Shown here: piece after piece, positions 11,217 to 21,994 of the stretch
Layout of the letters: the number at the start of each line of letters is the position of its first letter
Numbering within the stretch: position 1 is the stretch's first letter
Source: Hysterium pulicare CBS 123377
Taxonomy: Eukaryota; Ascomycota; Dothideomycetes; Hysteriales; Hysteriaceae
Direction of reading: 5' to 3'
NCBI GenBank assembly: GCA_000467715.1
Contig: AJFK01000103.1
Span: forward strand, 1-29,565
DNA length: 29,565 nucleotides
Made by a program: the position numbers and the translations under genes
The notes under the pieces: generated by a model
Databases searched by the model: none
The model's input: the letters and a program-made list of their open reading frames with translations, nothing else
What the model was told of the DNA's origin: nothing

Positions 11217-11430
11217 CTAGTTGTCTCGCTCTGTGTGCGAAAGGTCGGTTTCCCGGATCTTCCCATCTTCTTGCATGCGTGCCACCTCAAATCTCCCCTC
11301 TTCCGTCAAATTCTCAATTGTCTGTAGCAATGTATCAAACTACTCCATCTTTCGCGTTCCGGTTAACTTTGGTGTCGGGGATTGGATTGGGACGCTGTCG
11401 ACTGTCTTCGTCGGAATCTTTTGGATGGAG
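11217..11430 (-). pseudogene. C-terminal coiled-coil module, copy A
   Basis: The minus strand reads SIQKIPTKTVDSVP..., a TAG at 11342-11340, then FDTLLQTIENLTEEGRFEVA and RMQEDGKIRETD, ending ERDN-TAG at 11219-11217. The charged heptad-like composition suggests a coiled coil. The same module occurs at 13462-13581 with largely synonymous differences in EV-x-RMQE. It lies downstream of, and on the same strand as, the BTB remnant, so it may be that gene's 3' end. Family unknown. Confidence 0.4.
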
Positions 11431-11658
11431 TCAGAGTTTCTCCACGGGACTCGCCGCCATAACTGCAAAAGTTGCACCTAACGCCTTTGACATGTTTCCC
11501 TTGAGCAGCATGTTCAGATCCTCAGTACGCTCGAGTGGCAAGCCGTTGTAGGCACGGGACCAAAGGCCTCGTTGTGTGCCGGTAGCTTTCGCTTCAAGAG
11601 GCTTTTTGCAGCTTGGTTCCATAGTGTGCAGCGAAATTGTCGGATCGCGAGAAGTGGC

Positions 11659-12073
11659 CTACGGCCTTGCGGAAGTCTTGGGTTTCACGGGCGTAGGCGG
11701 TGGAGGATCTGACCCAGGAGGTGGTTTGGACGTTGAACGCCTCTTGGAAGGGCCGGATTCGGTCGAAGCAAACCGGGCGCCAAGTCCGAGGACGGAAATG
11801 TCACGAACGGGAGATGAGAGACGATGCCTGGATAGGGTGAAGCCAGAGGTAGCTCTGGTGGAGTCTCGTAGTGGTTCTGACGTGCAAATCGATCGTCAAA
11901 CTTGGGGTATAGCGAAACCACCACCCATCCGAAGAGCTTTTCTTGCGTGTCTTTTTCTTGGCTTTCTTGAAGGAGCTCGTCAATACGGCACGGAGGAAAG
12001 GCGACTGGTGTGTAATTAAGCTTTCCTGAACGATGAATGGAATCTTGTTGCGACCCACTAGAATAGTGGCCAT
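11659..12073 (-). pseudogene. BTB/POZ-domain protein remnant
   Basis: From ATG at 12073 the frame reads MATILVGRNKIPFIVQESLI, then THQSPFLRAVLTSSFKKA. This is the conserved first half of a fungal BTB/POZ fold (dimerisation and Cullin-3 adaptor domain): a beta strand, the PF-x-VQ-x-SL helix and the S-PFLRA-x-LTSSFKKA helix. A frameshift near 11945 moves the continuation LFGWVVVSLYPKF (as expected for the next helix) into another frame (11924-11685). Near 11770-11680 a third frame gives a basic, proline-rich linker (KRRSTSKPPPGSDPPPP) ending at 11659. At least two frameshifts make a full-length product impossible. The plus-strand ORF at 11576-12019 is its antisense shadow. Confidence 0.6.
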
Positions 12074-13461
12074 GGTTGAATTACGTACACTGTAGTTCAG
12101 CTAGTCAGCTTATCATCTTGGTACGCCTCGGGTTGTTCTGTCCTGCTTGCGAAAGTCCATGCCATTTGGGGCACCCAGGTTTCTGGCAGTCAAGGTTTAT
12201 TATGAAGAAGAGGATTGCGGTTTACCAAACTCTTCTTCAAGGTTTATTTTGTTCAAACGTTTGAGATTGACGAACCATCTCCTATCCTGCCAACTACCCT
12301 CCATAGATTCCGTGTCCAAGAGGCACCCACGAAAAACTCCATGCTGCATAGTCGAACACAATCCAAAAGCGCAGTCTTCATCATTGTCCAACGCCATTCC
12401 ACCAAGCGACACGCTAATGTGACCCGTAGTCTATTATTCGTTGTGCTACTTGAATGAAGCTCTCGCCTGCCTGCGCGAAGAAAGTCCTGTTCGTTGTTCG
12501 CGCCTTGTTTTCGTTGGAGTAGAAGTTGCCTATAATAAACTATATTTCGGGATGTTAGCTAAGAAATCTCACAGTGTGATACAAGACGCCTAATGCATAT
12601 ACTAAGGGCAAATCTCCAAAAGGGTTACGAGACCCAATAACAAAGCGGCCGCAGGCCTCTGAGCCCATGACACATGCGCTGAGTGGAGTTGATGTCGCCT
12701 GCTGATATCGCGGAAGTGGGCAGCGCCGGTATGGGAGCCCACTACATGCAAGTACTTGGCGAAGGCATCCCGCACTGCTTCCGAAACCTGGCAATCGATG
12801 TAACGGTACGCGTTCAAGATTTGGCTCGGAGTTTGCCCATGATTTCAATCAGTACCTTTCATGATTGGAGAAGTCACCGAAAACAAGCGAACGGAGTGAA
12901 GGAATACCTTCGGCATCAGACACTCTACGCACTAAGCCATATCCTGACTGTTGGACCAGTCGGAGAGGTAATCTTTGCTTATTCACCATCGTAGAGCCGC
13001 CGCTATGTTCTGTTCACAAAAAGGAAGAAGAAGGAACGGCGACGTTCAGTAACAGAGAGCGTAACAGACACTGCCTGAAGTGGAGTTGAAGGGTATGAGC
13101 ATATTGAGTGTTGATTTGTGTTGATAGAAGGAAATACGAAGGATGGCGGAGAGGGGAGATATCTTATTCATTGAGCAAATGGCCACCCCCTCGGAATCTC
13201 TCTCTCCAAACGCGATATGGTTTTTTTTTAACATTCCGGATGGCATCGAAGTAGGTGGACGGGAGTGACAGGTTGCGGACGACTGATGCCAGGAGTTATG
13301 TGACCCAAACCCACAAAATTGAGGCAGCCAAAACAGGAGCGTGGCTGCTGGATAAGGGCCTGGCGATTTATTAATTGGAGGTATAACAAGAGGAGAAGAG
13401 GGGTGTTGCTCCACTCAACCAGTGCCCCGACTTTAATTTCGGTACAGCTGCTGCAGCCTCC
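12074..13461. other. No secure gene
   Basis: The minus frame 12602-12840 reads GQTPSQILNAYRYIDCQVSE, then AVRDAFAKYLHV, which looks protein-like but is unidentified and ends at a stop at 12602. The plus frame 12683-12994 overlaps it. Minus 12200-12412 and 13046-13414 are short and unmatched. A run of nine T lies near 13220. Confidence 0.35.
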
Positions 13462-13581
13462 TTAGTCGTTGGCTTTGCTCTCCTGGCTAGCGGTTTTCCG
13501 GTTCTTCTCATTTTCCTGCATTCGTACCACTTCTGACTTCCCATCGGCCAACCTTTGACAATCATGGAACCGATTTTGCAT
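13462..13581 (-). pseudogene. C-terminal coiled-coil module, copy B
   Basis: The minus strand from ATG 13581 reads MQNRFHDCQRLADGKSEVVR, then MQENEKNRKTASQESKAND and TAA at 13464-13462. The central EVVRMQENEKNRKT aligns with EVARMQEDGKIRET of the copy at 11217-11430. Both end a few residues later with a similar ND/DN terminus. An adjacent minus frame (13747-13562, NDPYDWTIDRAIIIALCHSK) may be the upstream part of the same gene. Unknown family, partial. Confidence 0.4.
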
Positions 13582-14620
13582 CTATTGCTGTCCTAATCCG
13601 GTCTTTCAACGTTTTCTCCGAGGTGACGAGGTCCGGTAAGAGAGAGATCTGCAAGCCTGTATCAGCATATATGACTTTCGAATGGCACAGTGCTATTATG
13701 ATAGCCCTATCGATGGTCCAGTCGTAAGGATCGTTTCCTCTGCCCATGGCCTGAGTAAAGCTTAAGTCGTTTCAGTTACACTAGGTAATTAAAAATTACT
13801 AGAATTAATAATTACTTTTCAAGATTAAATAGCTTTGGCTACAACCTTCAAAATAGAGTGTTCCGCAGCAACATTTGAGAGGGACAGGTGGAGTGGAGGT
13901 GTTTTCGGAGTTTTCGGAGTCTTGTACTAGGCGTCAGTGGAGGTGTTTTACGATGATGATGATGGAAGTTGGAATGGTTGTCGCAGGAATAAAATCAAGT
14001 GACAATAAAGATAAAGCAGCATCAACAATGGTATTAACTAGCCTTGTTGTGATAGTTATGAGTAGGAGCGAGCGTAGAGCACATTGCTTGATAGTGCGTT
14101 GGCACACATTCCTTTTCGATCCTACCTTATCCTCTGTCAACTCGACCGGGCTCTAACTTTCACCCTTCAAAATTTTGGAATGCCTCACAGCTTACAGATA
14201 AATTTACCTTATATACTATCATGTCAACGCACTGGTAGACTCTATACCCAAAAAAGTATCAATCACCTCGATCAACAGAGCACGCTCCGAGTACGTCGGA
14301 TAATGCGAAGGAGGAGGATGCGAGCGTTTTATCATGCGGCGAGGTTGCAATATACAATAGTATAATGAAATGATTGCAGTCAACTTTCTATGCACTATGC
14401 ATGATCATGTCGATATCAGCTATCCCTGGACCGGGTGAGAGTCTCATGAGCGAACAAGATTCGAAGGAGGTTGTAGATACAGCTACAATGGTATTAAGAG
14501 GAGTTTGATAACAATGCCTGGAGAGGCATACTGTCTTTTCTGCGATCATTCTCTCAATGGTGCCCAAATCGTCCTGAGTCTTCTTGGTCGCAAAGTCGCC
14601 ATTTAGTTGGTGTAGACAGG
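13582..14620. other. Upstream fragment and gene-poor DNA
   Basis: The minus frame 13562-13747 (61 codons, DWTIDRAIIIALCHS) may belong to the module at 13462-13581. Beyond it, 13780-13850 is AT-rich. Around 13880-13960 gtggaggtgtttt occurs twice and ttttcggag twice in tandem. No gene is recognised up to 14620. Confidence 0.35.
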
Positions 14621-14765
14621 TGGACGTAGACCTAGGGACGTAGGGATGGAGTTGTATGGACGGAGGTATAGAGACGTAGGGACGTAGGGACATAGGGCGG
14701 AGGGACGGAGGGATAGAGATGTAGGGCGGAGGGACGGAGATGCAGAGACGTAAGGACGTAGAATT
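14621..14765. repeat. Purine-rich minisatellite (GACGTAGG/GACGGAGG)
   Basis: A run of imperfect units of about 8 bp, gacgtagg and gacggagg, with interspersed gatagag and gatgtagg variants. On the minus strand it reads as Ser/Pro/Tyr-rich peptide (LRPYVSIPPS), which accounts for the long open frame 14388-14780 there. I regard that frame as a by-product of the repeat. Confidence 0.8.
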
Positions 14766-16253
14766 GGGATGGAAACTCACGGTATTCTAATCCACGCGGG
14801 ATATTCGTCCTCATGTAAATTTTGATATTAGCATGCGTTAGCAAAGTGATTTAGTTGCTCGGTGATATTGAGATTCAAGATTCTTGTACGGTGGGGCGGA
14901 AATGTGCGTGTACTTTCAAACGAAGTAGTTCAGCTCTTCTCCCTCATTTTCTCACGATCTCCTGGAACGCACGGGCGCTGAAAAGGAAGTGGATAGCTGA
15001 GTTGTTTAGTGGAACGCCGGTGACGAGGATGGGCGGATCATCGCATCGAGTCCACATGGGAGCAAGGCTTCCGTTCTTGGGCATGACTGGCATGACGCGG
15101 GCTGAGAGAGAACTTAGGCCGCGGAAGCGAGTAACAATAATAGGAATCAGGATCGGTGGTGGTTATCAAATGTTGCTTCTGTGTTGACGAAAGGAAAGAA
15201 AGGATGCGCAAAGTTCTGAGGCGGTGGTATTGGTAGCAGAAAGAATCGCCATCCCCTTCTGGTTATGTTGCCAACATGTCGAACTGCGCCTCGCGTACGG
15301 AGTGGTTGATGCAGCTTCCGGAGACGGCGAAGAGTTGAATTACGAGGAAGTCGAAGATGCAAAAGACTGACTCCACCTACCAGGAGGACGAGGAGGAGGA
15401 GTAAGGGTTATGAGAACTGTGTTGGTTGCGGTAAGATGGCAGCTGCCGGCTTTGCGCCATCTTCTATTTGCCAATCAGTATCCTCGGCTTGATGCGGTTG
15501 AGTTTTATCAGCGGTTAGTCTATACAGTAATTGGCTCTACTCACTGCATAATACTATCAACTTGATCAAATCAAATCGGAGTTCCGCAAGGCATGATTGC
15601 GGTGCCAGAGTTCTCGAACGAAGACGCACCAACGCATCTTTTTCTCTGCAGTCCTCCGCTCGGGCACGCATGACTTGCTCCTTCTATAAGCGTCCGAGCG
15701 TGTAGGTTTCCTTGCGTAGAACGATGAGAGCGGTTTCGTAGTGGCAAGTTTCGTGGGTTTTGGACGAAGATCAAGTACATGATTTTTGCAGCGCTGAATG
15801 AAATGCGCCGGCAGTCGATTGGCCGTGAGAAGGTCTCGAGACCATCGGGGACATCTTTATACCGGGAGCTAGGATAAGAATAGGCGACAGTTGGCGTTGG
15901 CAGAGTTCCCATTCAGGTCTTTGAAGTATCGTGCCGCAGATGGAGCAGTAGATTGTGATGGGGAATTGGTAGCGTGTTGAAGGTGACATGGAATGGGATG
16001 GGCTTCGAAGACATCGTGAGGTGCGAGAATGGATCTGGTCTTCGATTTCTTGAAAAAAGTAGCCATTTCGGCATCACGATTTTACTTAGATTCGTAGTGC
16101 ACACGGCATGGCAGCACTCCAAGAATTGATGTTGATGGAGATACACCATACTGATTTAGTATGAAGTAGTGAAAGTACAAACAGATAGGGCGCAAACACC
16201 CTTTAGTTTTTGGGTATAAAAAAGAATGCCGAAGAACAACCAGTGCCTAGGTT
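14766..16253. other. No secure gene
   Basis: The plus frame 14855-15187 (110 codons) and minus frames 15571-15912 and 15771-16149 overlap without matching a family. The minus frame 15989-15771 has a single CxxC (YCSICGTIL), too little to call a zinc-binding domain. At 15376-15400 there is a short GAG/GGA-rich tract. Confidence 0.4.
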
Positions 16254-17754
16254 TCAATTACCATCTTCCCTGGTGCTACCAATGATCAACGACGTAAACC
16301 AGGGTCGCCAGACTGTCTGGGCCCAGTGCATAAGCCAGTGCAGAACAGCAATCAGCTTGAAGATGTCGAAGCAACTTCTTGTACTTCCAACATCGATTTT
16401 CTGCCAGACAATCGTTTTCTCTTCATCCTTGCTGATGATCAACAAGTGCCAATCATGTCCTTGTGCAATTAATATCGGCACTGCTGGTGGCAATGGAGGA
16501 CGCTGCAGCTCTGTTGTAGTTTCAGGCCAAAGAAATTCTAATCGCTTCAGCCACGCATCAGCCCAGATAGCGACTTGTGGTTTGCCGTCCGTCCAAGATT
16601 TCGTCGGCGCTTTTGTTTCAATGTTGATAACAAAGGGATACTCTACAGTATCCAGCTTAGTTACGTGATTCCAAGACTTGATCGTCTCGCCTGGTAGAGG
16701 GGAGAGCTTGCGCCAGGCGCGGTCTATGATTGGATCGGGTTCGAGAGCAATGACGTAGTCGATTATGCGGCGTGGTAGTCCTTCCATAGAAGTATCTGAA
16801 CGACCAACGAGAGAAGGAGGCTGTATACTGGCGTATTTGCTAACAGAAGCAAACTTCATTAGCCACGGATATTGTTCCCCTTATCATTCTAGGGGCTGGG
16901 ATAGCAGACTCACACGTTGTGGATGCCGAGAGCCCTTTTATGTATGGATGTTTTCAGAGCCATTTGGAGAATTTGGAAATGGACAATAGTGTTCCATTGA
17001 TCCTCCGATGCGCCGGCACCACGGTCCTGCTTGCGGGCGTTATGCAAAAGGTCTTCCACGTCAACCAATGTGGGCGTAGAGCCATATCTTCTGCGATGCT
17101 CCGGCCCATTTGCCCATGGACGTTGGAGCTTTCTCTTGTCCGACCTCGTAAGGGTAGGATGACTGGCTATAAGCGCAGCGACTCCCTGAACACCTCCATC
17201 AATTCCAAGAATGTTAATGCCATCTGCAAAGTTCTCAACAGCTTCCTGAATTCTTTCAACATCTTCAGATTGCTCCCCTTTGTAGTCATCGCCAAAGTTG
17301 CAGAATGTAACGGGTTGCTCGCTAAGTTGTGCCAGAATGAAGAGCTGCTTCACAGGGCTCAGACGTCCACTCAGGTGTGATCCAAGCTCAGAGGTTGATG
17401 TCGAAGCAGCTGATTCAATAGTAGCCGATTCACCGACGGTTGGGGATGCAAGCACAGGAATCACGGGTGTGGGTGTGCCATCGATGGTGCGGAGGCGCTT
17501 AAGAGGACGGGGAGTGGGGTCGGGGTCGGGGTCGTCGGTCTGCATAATGACGCGCTTCTGAAATCCTGCTGGATGTACGTTTTCTTTATCGTAATCGGAG
17601 TATGGCTGGAGAGGTAGGATTGAGGTGCTGAAAGAAGCATGTCAGTCTGCATTGTCCCGAGCATTGGTATGGGATTGTAGAAGGATGCTACGTACAAGTC
17701 TTGCGGCGTCGAGTTGACGCTGTCGATCCAGATGTCGATGGTATCCTTGGTCAT
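16254..17754 (-). CDS. Fungal PD-(D/E)XK nuclease-like protein, three exons
   Basis: Exons 17754-17696, 17627-16914 and 16839-16254 give 452 residues. The introns of 68 nt (GTACGT...TTTCAG, with CTGAC branch) and 74 nt (GTGAGT...TTAG) both restore frame. The start MTKDTIDIWIDSVNSTPQDL is chosen because the exon 1 splice yields the N-terminus typical of the family; the downstream Met at 17545 would lose it. Residues 60-66 are a basic RPLKRLR patch. The region is disordered to about 105, then comes SPVKQL (110-115) and PTLVDVEDLL (205-214). The nuclease-like core has D285 (RRIIDYVIAL), E332-x-K334 (VINIETK) and GHDWHLLII. This matches the fungal PDDEXK-like domain family I know as PDDEXK_12. 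Activity and target are unknown for the family. There are no frameshifts or internal stops, so it looks functional. No neighbouring gene suggests a pathway. Confidence 0.88.
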
Positions 17755-18595
17755 GGCAATGGAGCAAGATGAAGGAGAAGAGAAGGCATAGTGTTGGCGA
17801 AGACGAGAAGGCGCGGTGTTGGGGGAGGGGAGCAGCGGCCGTGTTGATGTTTGTGGTGACGCGCCGCACCTCGGCAGCGCTAGCGGGCTGACATAATGCA
17901 GCTGAATAATCACCTCGCTGAGCCAACCTTTTCCATGTCTGCCGTCTCTGCTATCTCTTTCCGGCCCCGTCAGATACACCATCTCTTCTTTGACTTATGC
18001 TAAGTGTGCATTTCCAAGGCTCTCCTGCTTTTGGTTGTTACCAAAAGAATATCTATTCGTCCACTGGTCGAGGTAGCGATAGCGAACACCATAACCACGG
18101 GAAAACCAGTAGGTTCAATTGCATTACATTGAATGATTAAAAGCACCAAAAGATTGAGAAAAAAGAAGCAAACAACATGTCACGAACTGACTGTCCCAAA
18201 ACTTGGAGTGTGTACTTTTCCCAAGGCACGAAAGCGAGGGGCCCAGAAGGCTGGAGCGCTGTTAGCGACATGAGGCCATTCGACTTAGATCGGGATAATC
18301 GGAACCAACATTCCAACACCCCATCCGTTGATCAAAAGCTCGCTCGATATCATGAAGCCGGCGCCGGTGTTGGGTTGGGCGATGCTGACAAGTTGGCTGA
18401 GTTGTGTTGCGCTTGGCAAATCTCCAGTGGCATCGTTTCAAATTGGACAGTCCAGCCAATCATCTGCGACTACCTGCACGACGCTCGCCCCTGCAGCTAT
18501 TGCGCAAAACCACCACCTTATTTTACTAAATCGCACAAGACTTTCCGCAGTTTCTTTTGATCATGCAAAACGCTGCTCAATAAGACGAGCCCCAG
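17755..18595. other. Upstream region of the nuclease gene; no secure gene
   Basis: 17755-18000 should hold the promoter of the minus-strand gene; no TATA or other element stands out. The plus frame 18177-18560 (127 codons, starting MSRTDCPKTWSVYFSQ) is open but unmatched, and overlaps a minus frame at 18262-18459. Confidence 0.35.
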
Positions 18596-18785
18596 GAATT
18601 CCAGGACAGACTTTACCACAAGGAGCTCGGACTTGTGTGTGCTCGACGAGCTGCACACCAAGTTCCAAGTGTGGGAGGCCAGCCAACATCAGGAGTATGA
18701 ACTTCAAAGACTGCAACGGAAAGGCGGAGCTAGACTAGAGGACGAGGGCCTCGGAGACACTGACGATGAGCCCATCAAGCATTAG
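18596..18785 (+). pseudogene. Coiled-coil-like coding fragment, unidentified
   Basis: Two plus frames join by a small frameshift near 18630: EFQDRLYHKELGL, then VLDELHTKFQVWEASQHQEY, then ELQRLQRKGGARLEDEGLGD, ending at TAG 18783-18785. The Glu/Gln/Leu/Arg-rich, acidic-tailed composition is that of a coiled-coil C-terminus. The family is not recognised; it could be the tail of a transposon protein. Confidence 0.25.
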
Positions 18786-19807
18786 GGCTAGGAAAACTTC
18801 AGTTAAGACCCATCGAAGAACTGGAAACCTTACAACAGGAGACAACAGGAGCTTAGACGAGTAATGAGGACCATGTCAAGCGCTGTATGATGGAGGACAA
18901 CTGCAGTATTCTGTGAACGATTCGTGAACTTGGCGTCTTGCCTGGTATGAGGCTCGCTAAGACCAGCACAATGCCACTGCAAGATCTCCGATGCGGAGTA
19001 ATCCAGTGACCCATAGGCTTTTCAATAACCATAAGACGCGGTTGAGTGACAGAAGAGTGCTGATTATGCGCAGGTGTTGTGACGAGGTTGAGCGGAGTCG
19101 GATGAGCGAGTGGGCGCCGCCGAAAAGGGCACTTATCTCCAACCCTGCCGCCAAAGTTTCAGCGCTGCCCTTGCCCTGCCGCATACAACACACCAATTGA
19201 ACCCAGTCCTAAAATGCACACTGGCAAGCTCCATGTTTTCGATACCAAAGGTGTTGCGTCTTGGTAGCGAAGACGTTGCTGCGGAGAGACGACGAAGACT
19301 GAAAGGGCCATGCTGGGGAATACTTTCGAGATTGCAGCGGGATCGTGATTACACTGAAAGCGTGTACTGTAGCCGTGAGAGAAGACGGTGGGTATTTGGC
19401 AAAGTTCTTGATCGTAAAGCGATCGGGGCATGATCTTAAGAGACCTCTATCTTGGTACCATGATAAAGAACAACATACTGTGAAACACGAAGTAGGTGCC
19501 GGGGAATATAATGCACTTTCGAAGCTTCTTTCCCATGAGCTCTCTAGCCGTTATTCCCAACTATCCTTCCCACAGCCGTCCGGAATATGAAAATGAGCAC
19601 GCCGTCATTCCCCTTAGGTGGGGCTTAGGCGGGGAAGGAGATGGCCCCAGACGAAGGGCGGGCTTTTGGCGGAAGCCCGGCTACGAAAGAGAAGATTTGA
19701 GACGATGGCATTGTAGCCGCAGTCAATTCGACCCGGCGGACGAACGCGATGCCAACATCAGTCTTGAAGCTCCGTTGCGAAAATGAGCGATCTGGTCCAG
19801 AAGCAGC
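18786..19807. other. No recognisable gene
   Basis: Plus frames 18991-19200, 19110-19433, 19345-19590 and 19496-19786 overlap minus frames of similar length. None matches a family. No repeats were seen beyond a doubled acaacagga at about 18833-18850. Confidence 0.4.
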
Positions 19808-19996
19808 CTACAGCCCGGACGTGGAAAATCTCGTGTCATGTTCGTCTTTGGCGTCGTGCATCTCGGCCGTGTTCGTGCTGAAGTCCGCCTGGATGTTATC
19901 CTTCCTCGCCAGCTCTTCCCAATGCTCCTTCATCCATCTATTCATGTCCGCCGGCGGAGTCTCTAGCACTCGCCTCTTTCTTTTTGTCTTTGGCAT
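19808..19996 (-). CDS. Small basic/acidic protein or last exon, unknown
   Basis: From ATG at 19996 the minus strand encodes 62 residues beginning MPKTKRKRRVLETPPADMNR and continuing WMKEHWEELARKDN, then an acidic tail. PKTKRKRR is a good nuclear localisation signal, and WMKEHWEELA is helix-like. A cag acceptor-like site a few bases upstream means it could be a terminal exon. The same frame stays open up to 20137. Family unknown; the plus strand here has a competing open frame (19749-20066). Confidence 0.3.
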   Translation of the reverse strand: MPKTKRKRRVLETPPADMNRWMKEHWEELARKDNIQADFSTNTAEMHDAKDEHDTRFSTSGL

Positions 19997-20545
19997 GCTA
20001 CCTGACATTGACCGTGGAAAACATGCTCTGCAGCACCCTCTCATGTTTACGATCTCGCAGGTGTAGTTCAGATTCGTCAACTTCATGTTTGCGCCAACGA
20101 AATGCGGGATGAAGTGACCACCCCTCCTCTTCTCCAATGCCTCGATATTTCCCTGCCATTATTGAATCAGCTCTCCACATTGTTCGTCGGCATTTGGGAA
20201 TGTGCTTCGGTGGGGAGGACTGGGGTGCGCGACCGACGTGTGCGACGGACGATGAGATCCCATATTGCGTATTCCCTTGGTGTAGTGGAAGCGCGTCTCT
20301 TCTAGATCAAAGGACTGCTTGCTGTTCAATGAGTTGCTCTTGTACTGTAGTGTCTTTTGGACCTCGGAGCTTGTCTTCCTTGACCAAGAACGCTCATGGC
20401 CGATGGCATCATTGTTTTGATGGTATGCCACGAAGCTGGGGTCCGACTGGCGGCGGCGACCTCGTGGATGCTCAACCGTTACTGGTGGTGATCTTCGCTG
20501 GAGCCCGACTTAGAGCTATTGGTATTGATCTGACTCGGCATAGCT
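19997..20545. other. No recognisable gene
   Basis: Frames 20102-20305 and 20137-20547 on the plus strand and 20159-20431 on the minus strand overlap. None carries a motif I recognise. Confidence 0.35.
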
Positions 20546-21126
20546 GAGACTGCGAGTGCTGTGAAAGCTAAACAAGGCGTTCGGAAAGACATACGGGGGG
20601 AAGAAAGAATTGCGAAAGAGTTTGACAACGTTGGAGACACCCAGAAGATGTGGGTATCGACCGGGCGGCTGCTGCTAGATGATATTGGAGGTCGACCAGG
20701 ACGACATGAACCTTGATACAACTCCCAACTAAAGAAAATGGAATTAGACCTCTTCTCTGCAGACATGCATGAATGGAAGAAGCGAATTAACGATCTACCT
20801 CCTCACCTCAACTGCACACTAGAGTAAGTGGACGAGAACTAAAAGGCCACTCAACCCCATCCCTGCCCTCACAAGGAAGTTTTCCCATGCTTTCGAGAGC
20901 ACCCAAGATCTTCACAGCCAACTCGGAGGCCAATCACTCTCTGAAGCGCTCCAAGTCCCTGCTTCTGGCCATAGTATTGTGGTAAGAACACTGCTGCAGA
21001 TCCATTTACGCGCATGTTAAGCTCGTCCGTACAACATTTTCTCCGGACATCTGCCAAACTCCGCCATAAAATGCCACCGCTCATTATTCCAGGCGGAGGA
21101 AATTTGGGGAACACCCTCGAGAGCAG
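20546..21126 (+). pseudogene. Degenerate coding-like stretch, unidentified
   Basis: One plus frame runs from 20546 (ETASAVKAKQGVRKDIRGEE) through a single TGA at 20714-20716 into YNSQLKKMELDLFSADMHEW and ends at 20829. A second frame takes over directly (KRPLNPIPALTRKFSHAFES..., then a TAA near 21018) and ends at about 21126. The charged, helix-rich composition over 190 codons with only two stops and one shift suggests a decayed gene, but I do not recognise it. Confidence 0.22.
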
Positions 21127-21363
21127 GCTTATGAGTGGATGCTATGGGCAAGAAGACGCGAGTTGGAGCGCGAGGAGGATATAATTCTCCCTCTTCTAGG
21201 TATCTCTGACATCCACTTGATACTTATTATGGGGAAGGATAGAAGAGAGCGTTTATCCGCCTACACACAAGCTTGAGTCTGAGTGCGGGTGTTTGGCGAC
21301 TCTCAATGCTGTTAGAAACAGTCTGATAGCTTCCAAAAAGTGCCTGAAACACCCCTAGCTTAA
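21127..21363. other. No feature seen
   Basis: Nothing recognisable by composition, repeat or frame between the decayed stretch and the HET remnant. Confidence 0.4.
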
Positions 21364-21534
21364 TCAAACAATCTGAAATGGCATTTCAGTCAGCTCTTCT
21401 CGATTCATTATGGCCATCGTCTCCCCATTCATGAGGCCATGTACATAGCATTCATCAAAAAGTTCATAGACGAGTCCAAAATGACCCAGACCGAAAGGCT
21501 GCTTGCCACCAAAGAGAACACGTATTATGTCGCC
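21364..21534 (-). pseudogene. C-terminal remnant of a HET-type incompatibility protein
   Basis: The minus frame encodes 56 final residues: GDIIRVLFGGKQPF, then a degenerate segment, then ECYVHGLMNGETM and a stop at 21364. Fungal heterokaryon-incompatibility (HET-domain) proteins commonly end with a GD-(I/V)-x-(C/R)-VLFGG...GECYVHG-(L/I)-MDGE motif, about 40-60 residues before the stop, which is what is seen. The HET domain itself is absent. Upstream the frame runs straight into a 14 bp minisatellite at 21534-21583, whose unit length is not a multiple of three, and beyond it no HET sequence is visible. It is therefore a 3' fragment. Confidence 0.6.
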
Positions 21535-21583
21535 CTGCTCCATTTCCCCTGCTCCATCTCCCCTGCTCCATCTCCCCTGCCCC
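21534..21583. repeat. 14 bp minisatellite, 3.5 copies
   Basis: cctgctccat(c/t)tcc repeats at 21534-21547, 21548-21561, 21562-21575 and a partial 21576-21583. Copies two and three are identical. It sits exactly at the upstream boundary of the HET-like reading frame. Confidence 0.95.
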
Positions 21584-21994
21584 AAGGATGCTATAAACTT
21601 TCTCCGTTCTGGCCAAACCCCGATTCTTGGCTTCTCCATTGACCGCGCGAGTCCATGGCTCCCCTTTGTGCTTGCTGATTGCCTCCTTCGCGAGGTCGCA
21701 AATCTGTTTTCCATTTCCTTTGCCATCCGCGGTCCACAGAGGCATGATGAAACAGATTCCAAATTTCAAAAACTCGATATCCATTCTCCCTAAACTGCCC
21801 AATTTTTGAATCTGAGACTTTTCGGCAAAAACTGACGATTCCGGCACTATGTGTTACACACACCTCGCTTCCTGTGTTTGCTACTTTTTGTTTGTGATCG
21901 TACGCGTCTTCCTCTCCGAAGATCTTACACTCTACCCACCTCAAATATTTCCTATTCCACACTGTACCACCAGCAATCTCAAATACAGTCGACT

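Noticed and set aside
11576-12019. 147-codon plus-strand ORF
   Set aside because: It is antisense to the BTB remnant and its proline-rich linker; the glycine-rich product mirrors the linker.
14388-14844. 130-codon Ser/Pro/Tyr-rich minus-strand ORFs
   Set aside because: The openness comes from the purine-rich minisatellite. The remaining 60 codons match nothing.
15771-15989. Possible zinc-knuckle or F-box-type protein (YCSICGTIL)
   Set aside because: Only one CxxC pair, no second pair or downstream family motifs, and overlapping frames of equal length.
16919-17561. Plus-strand ORFs of 87-153 codons
   Set aside because: Antisense shadows of exon 2 of the nuclease-like gene, which has conserved motifs and matching splice sites.
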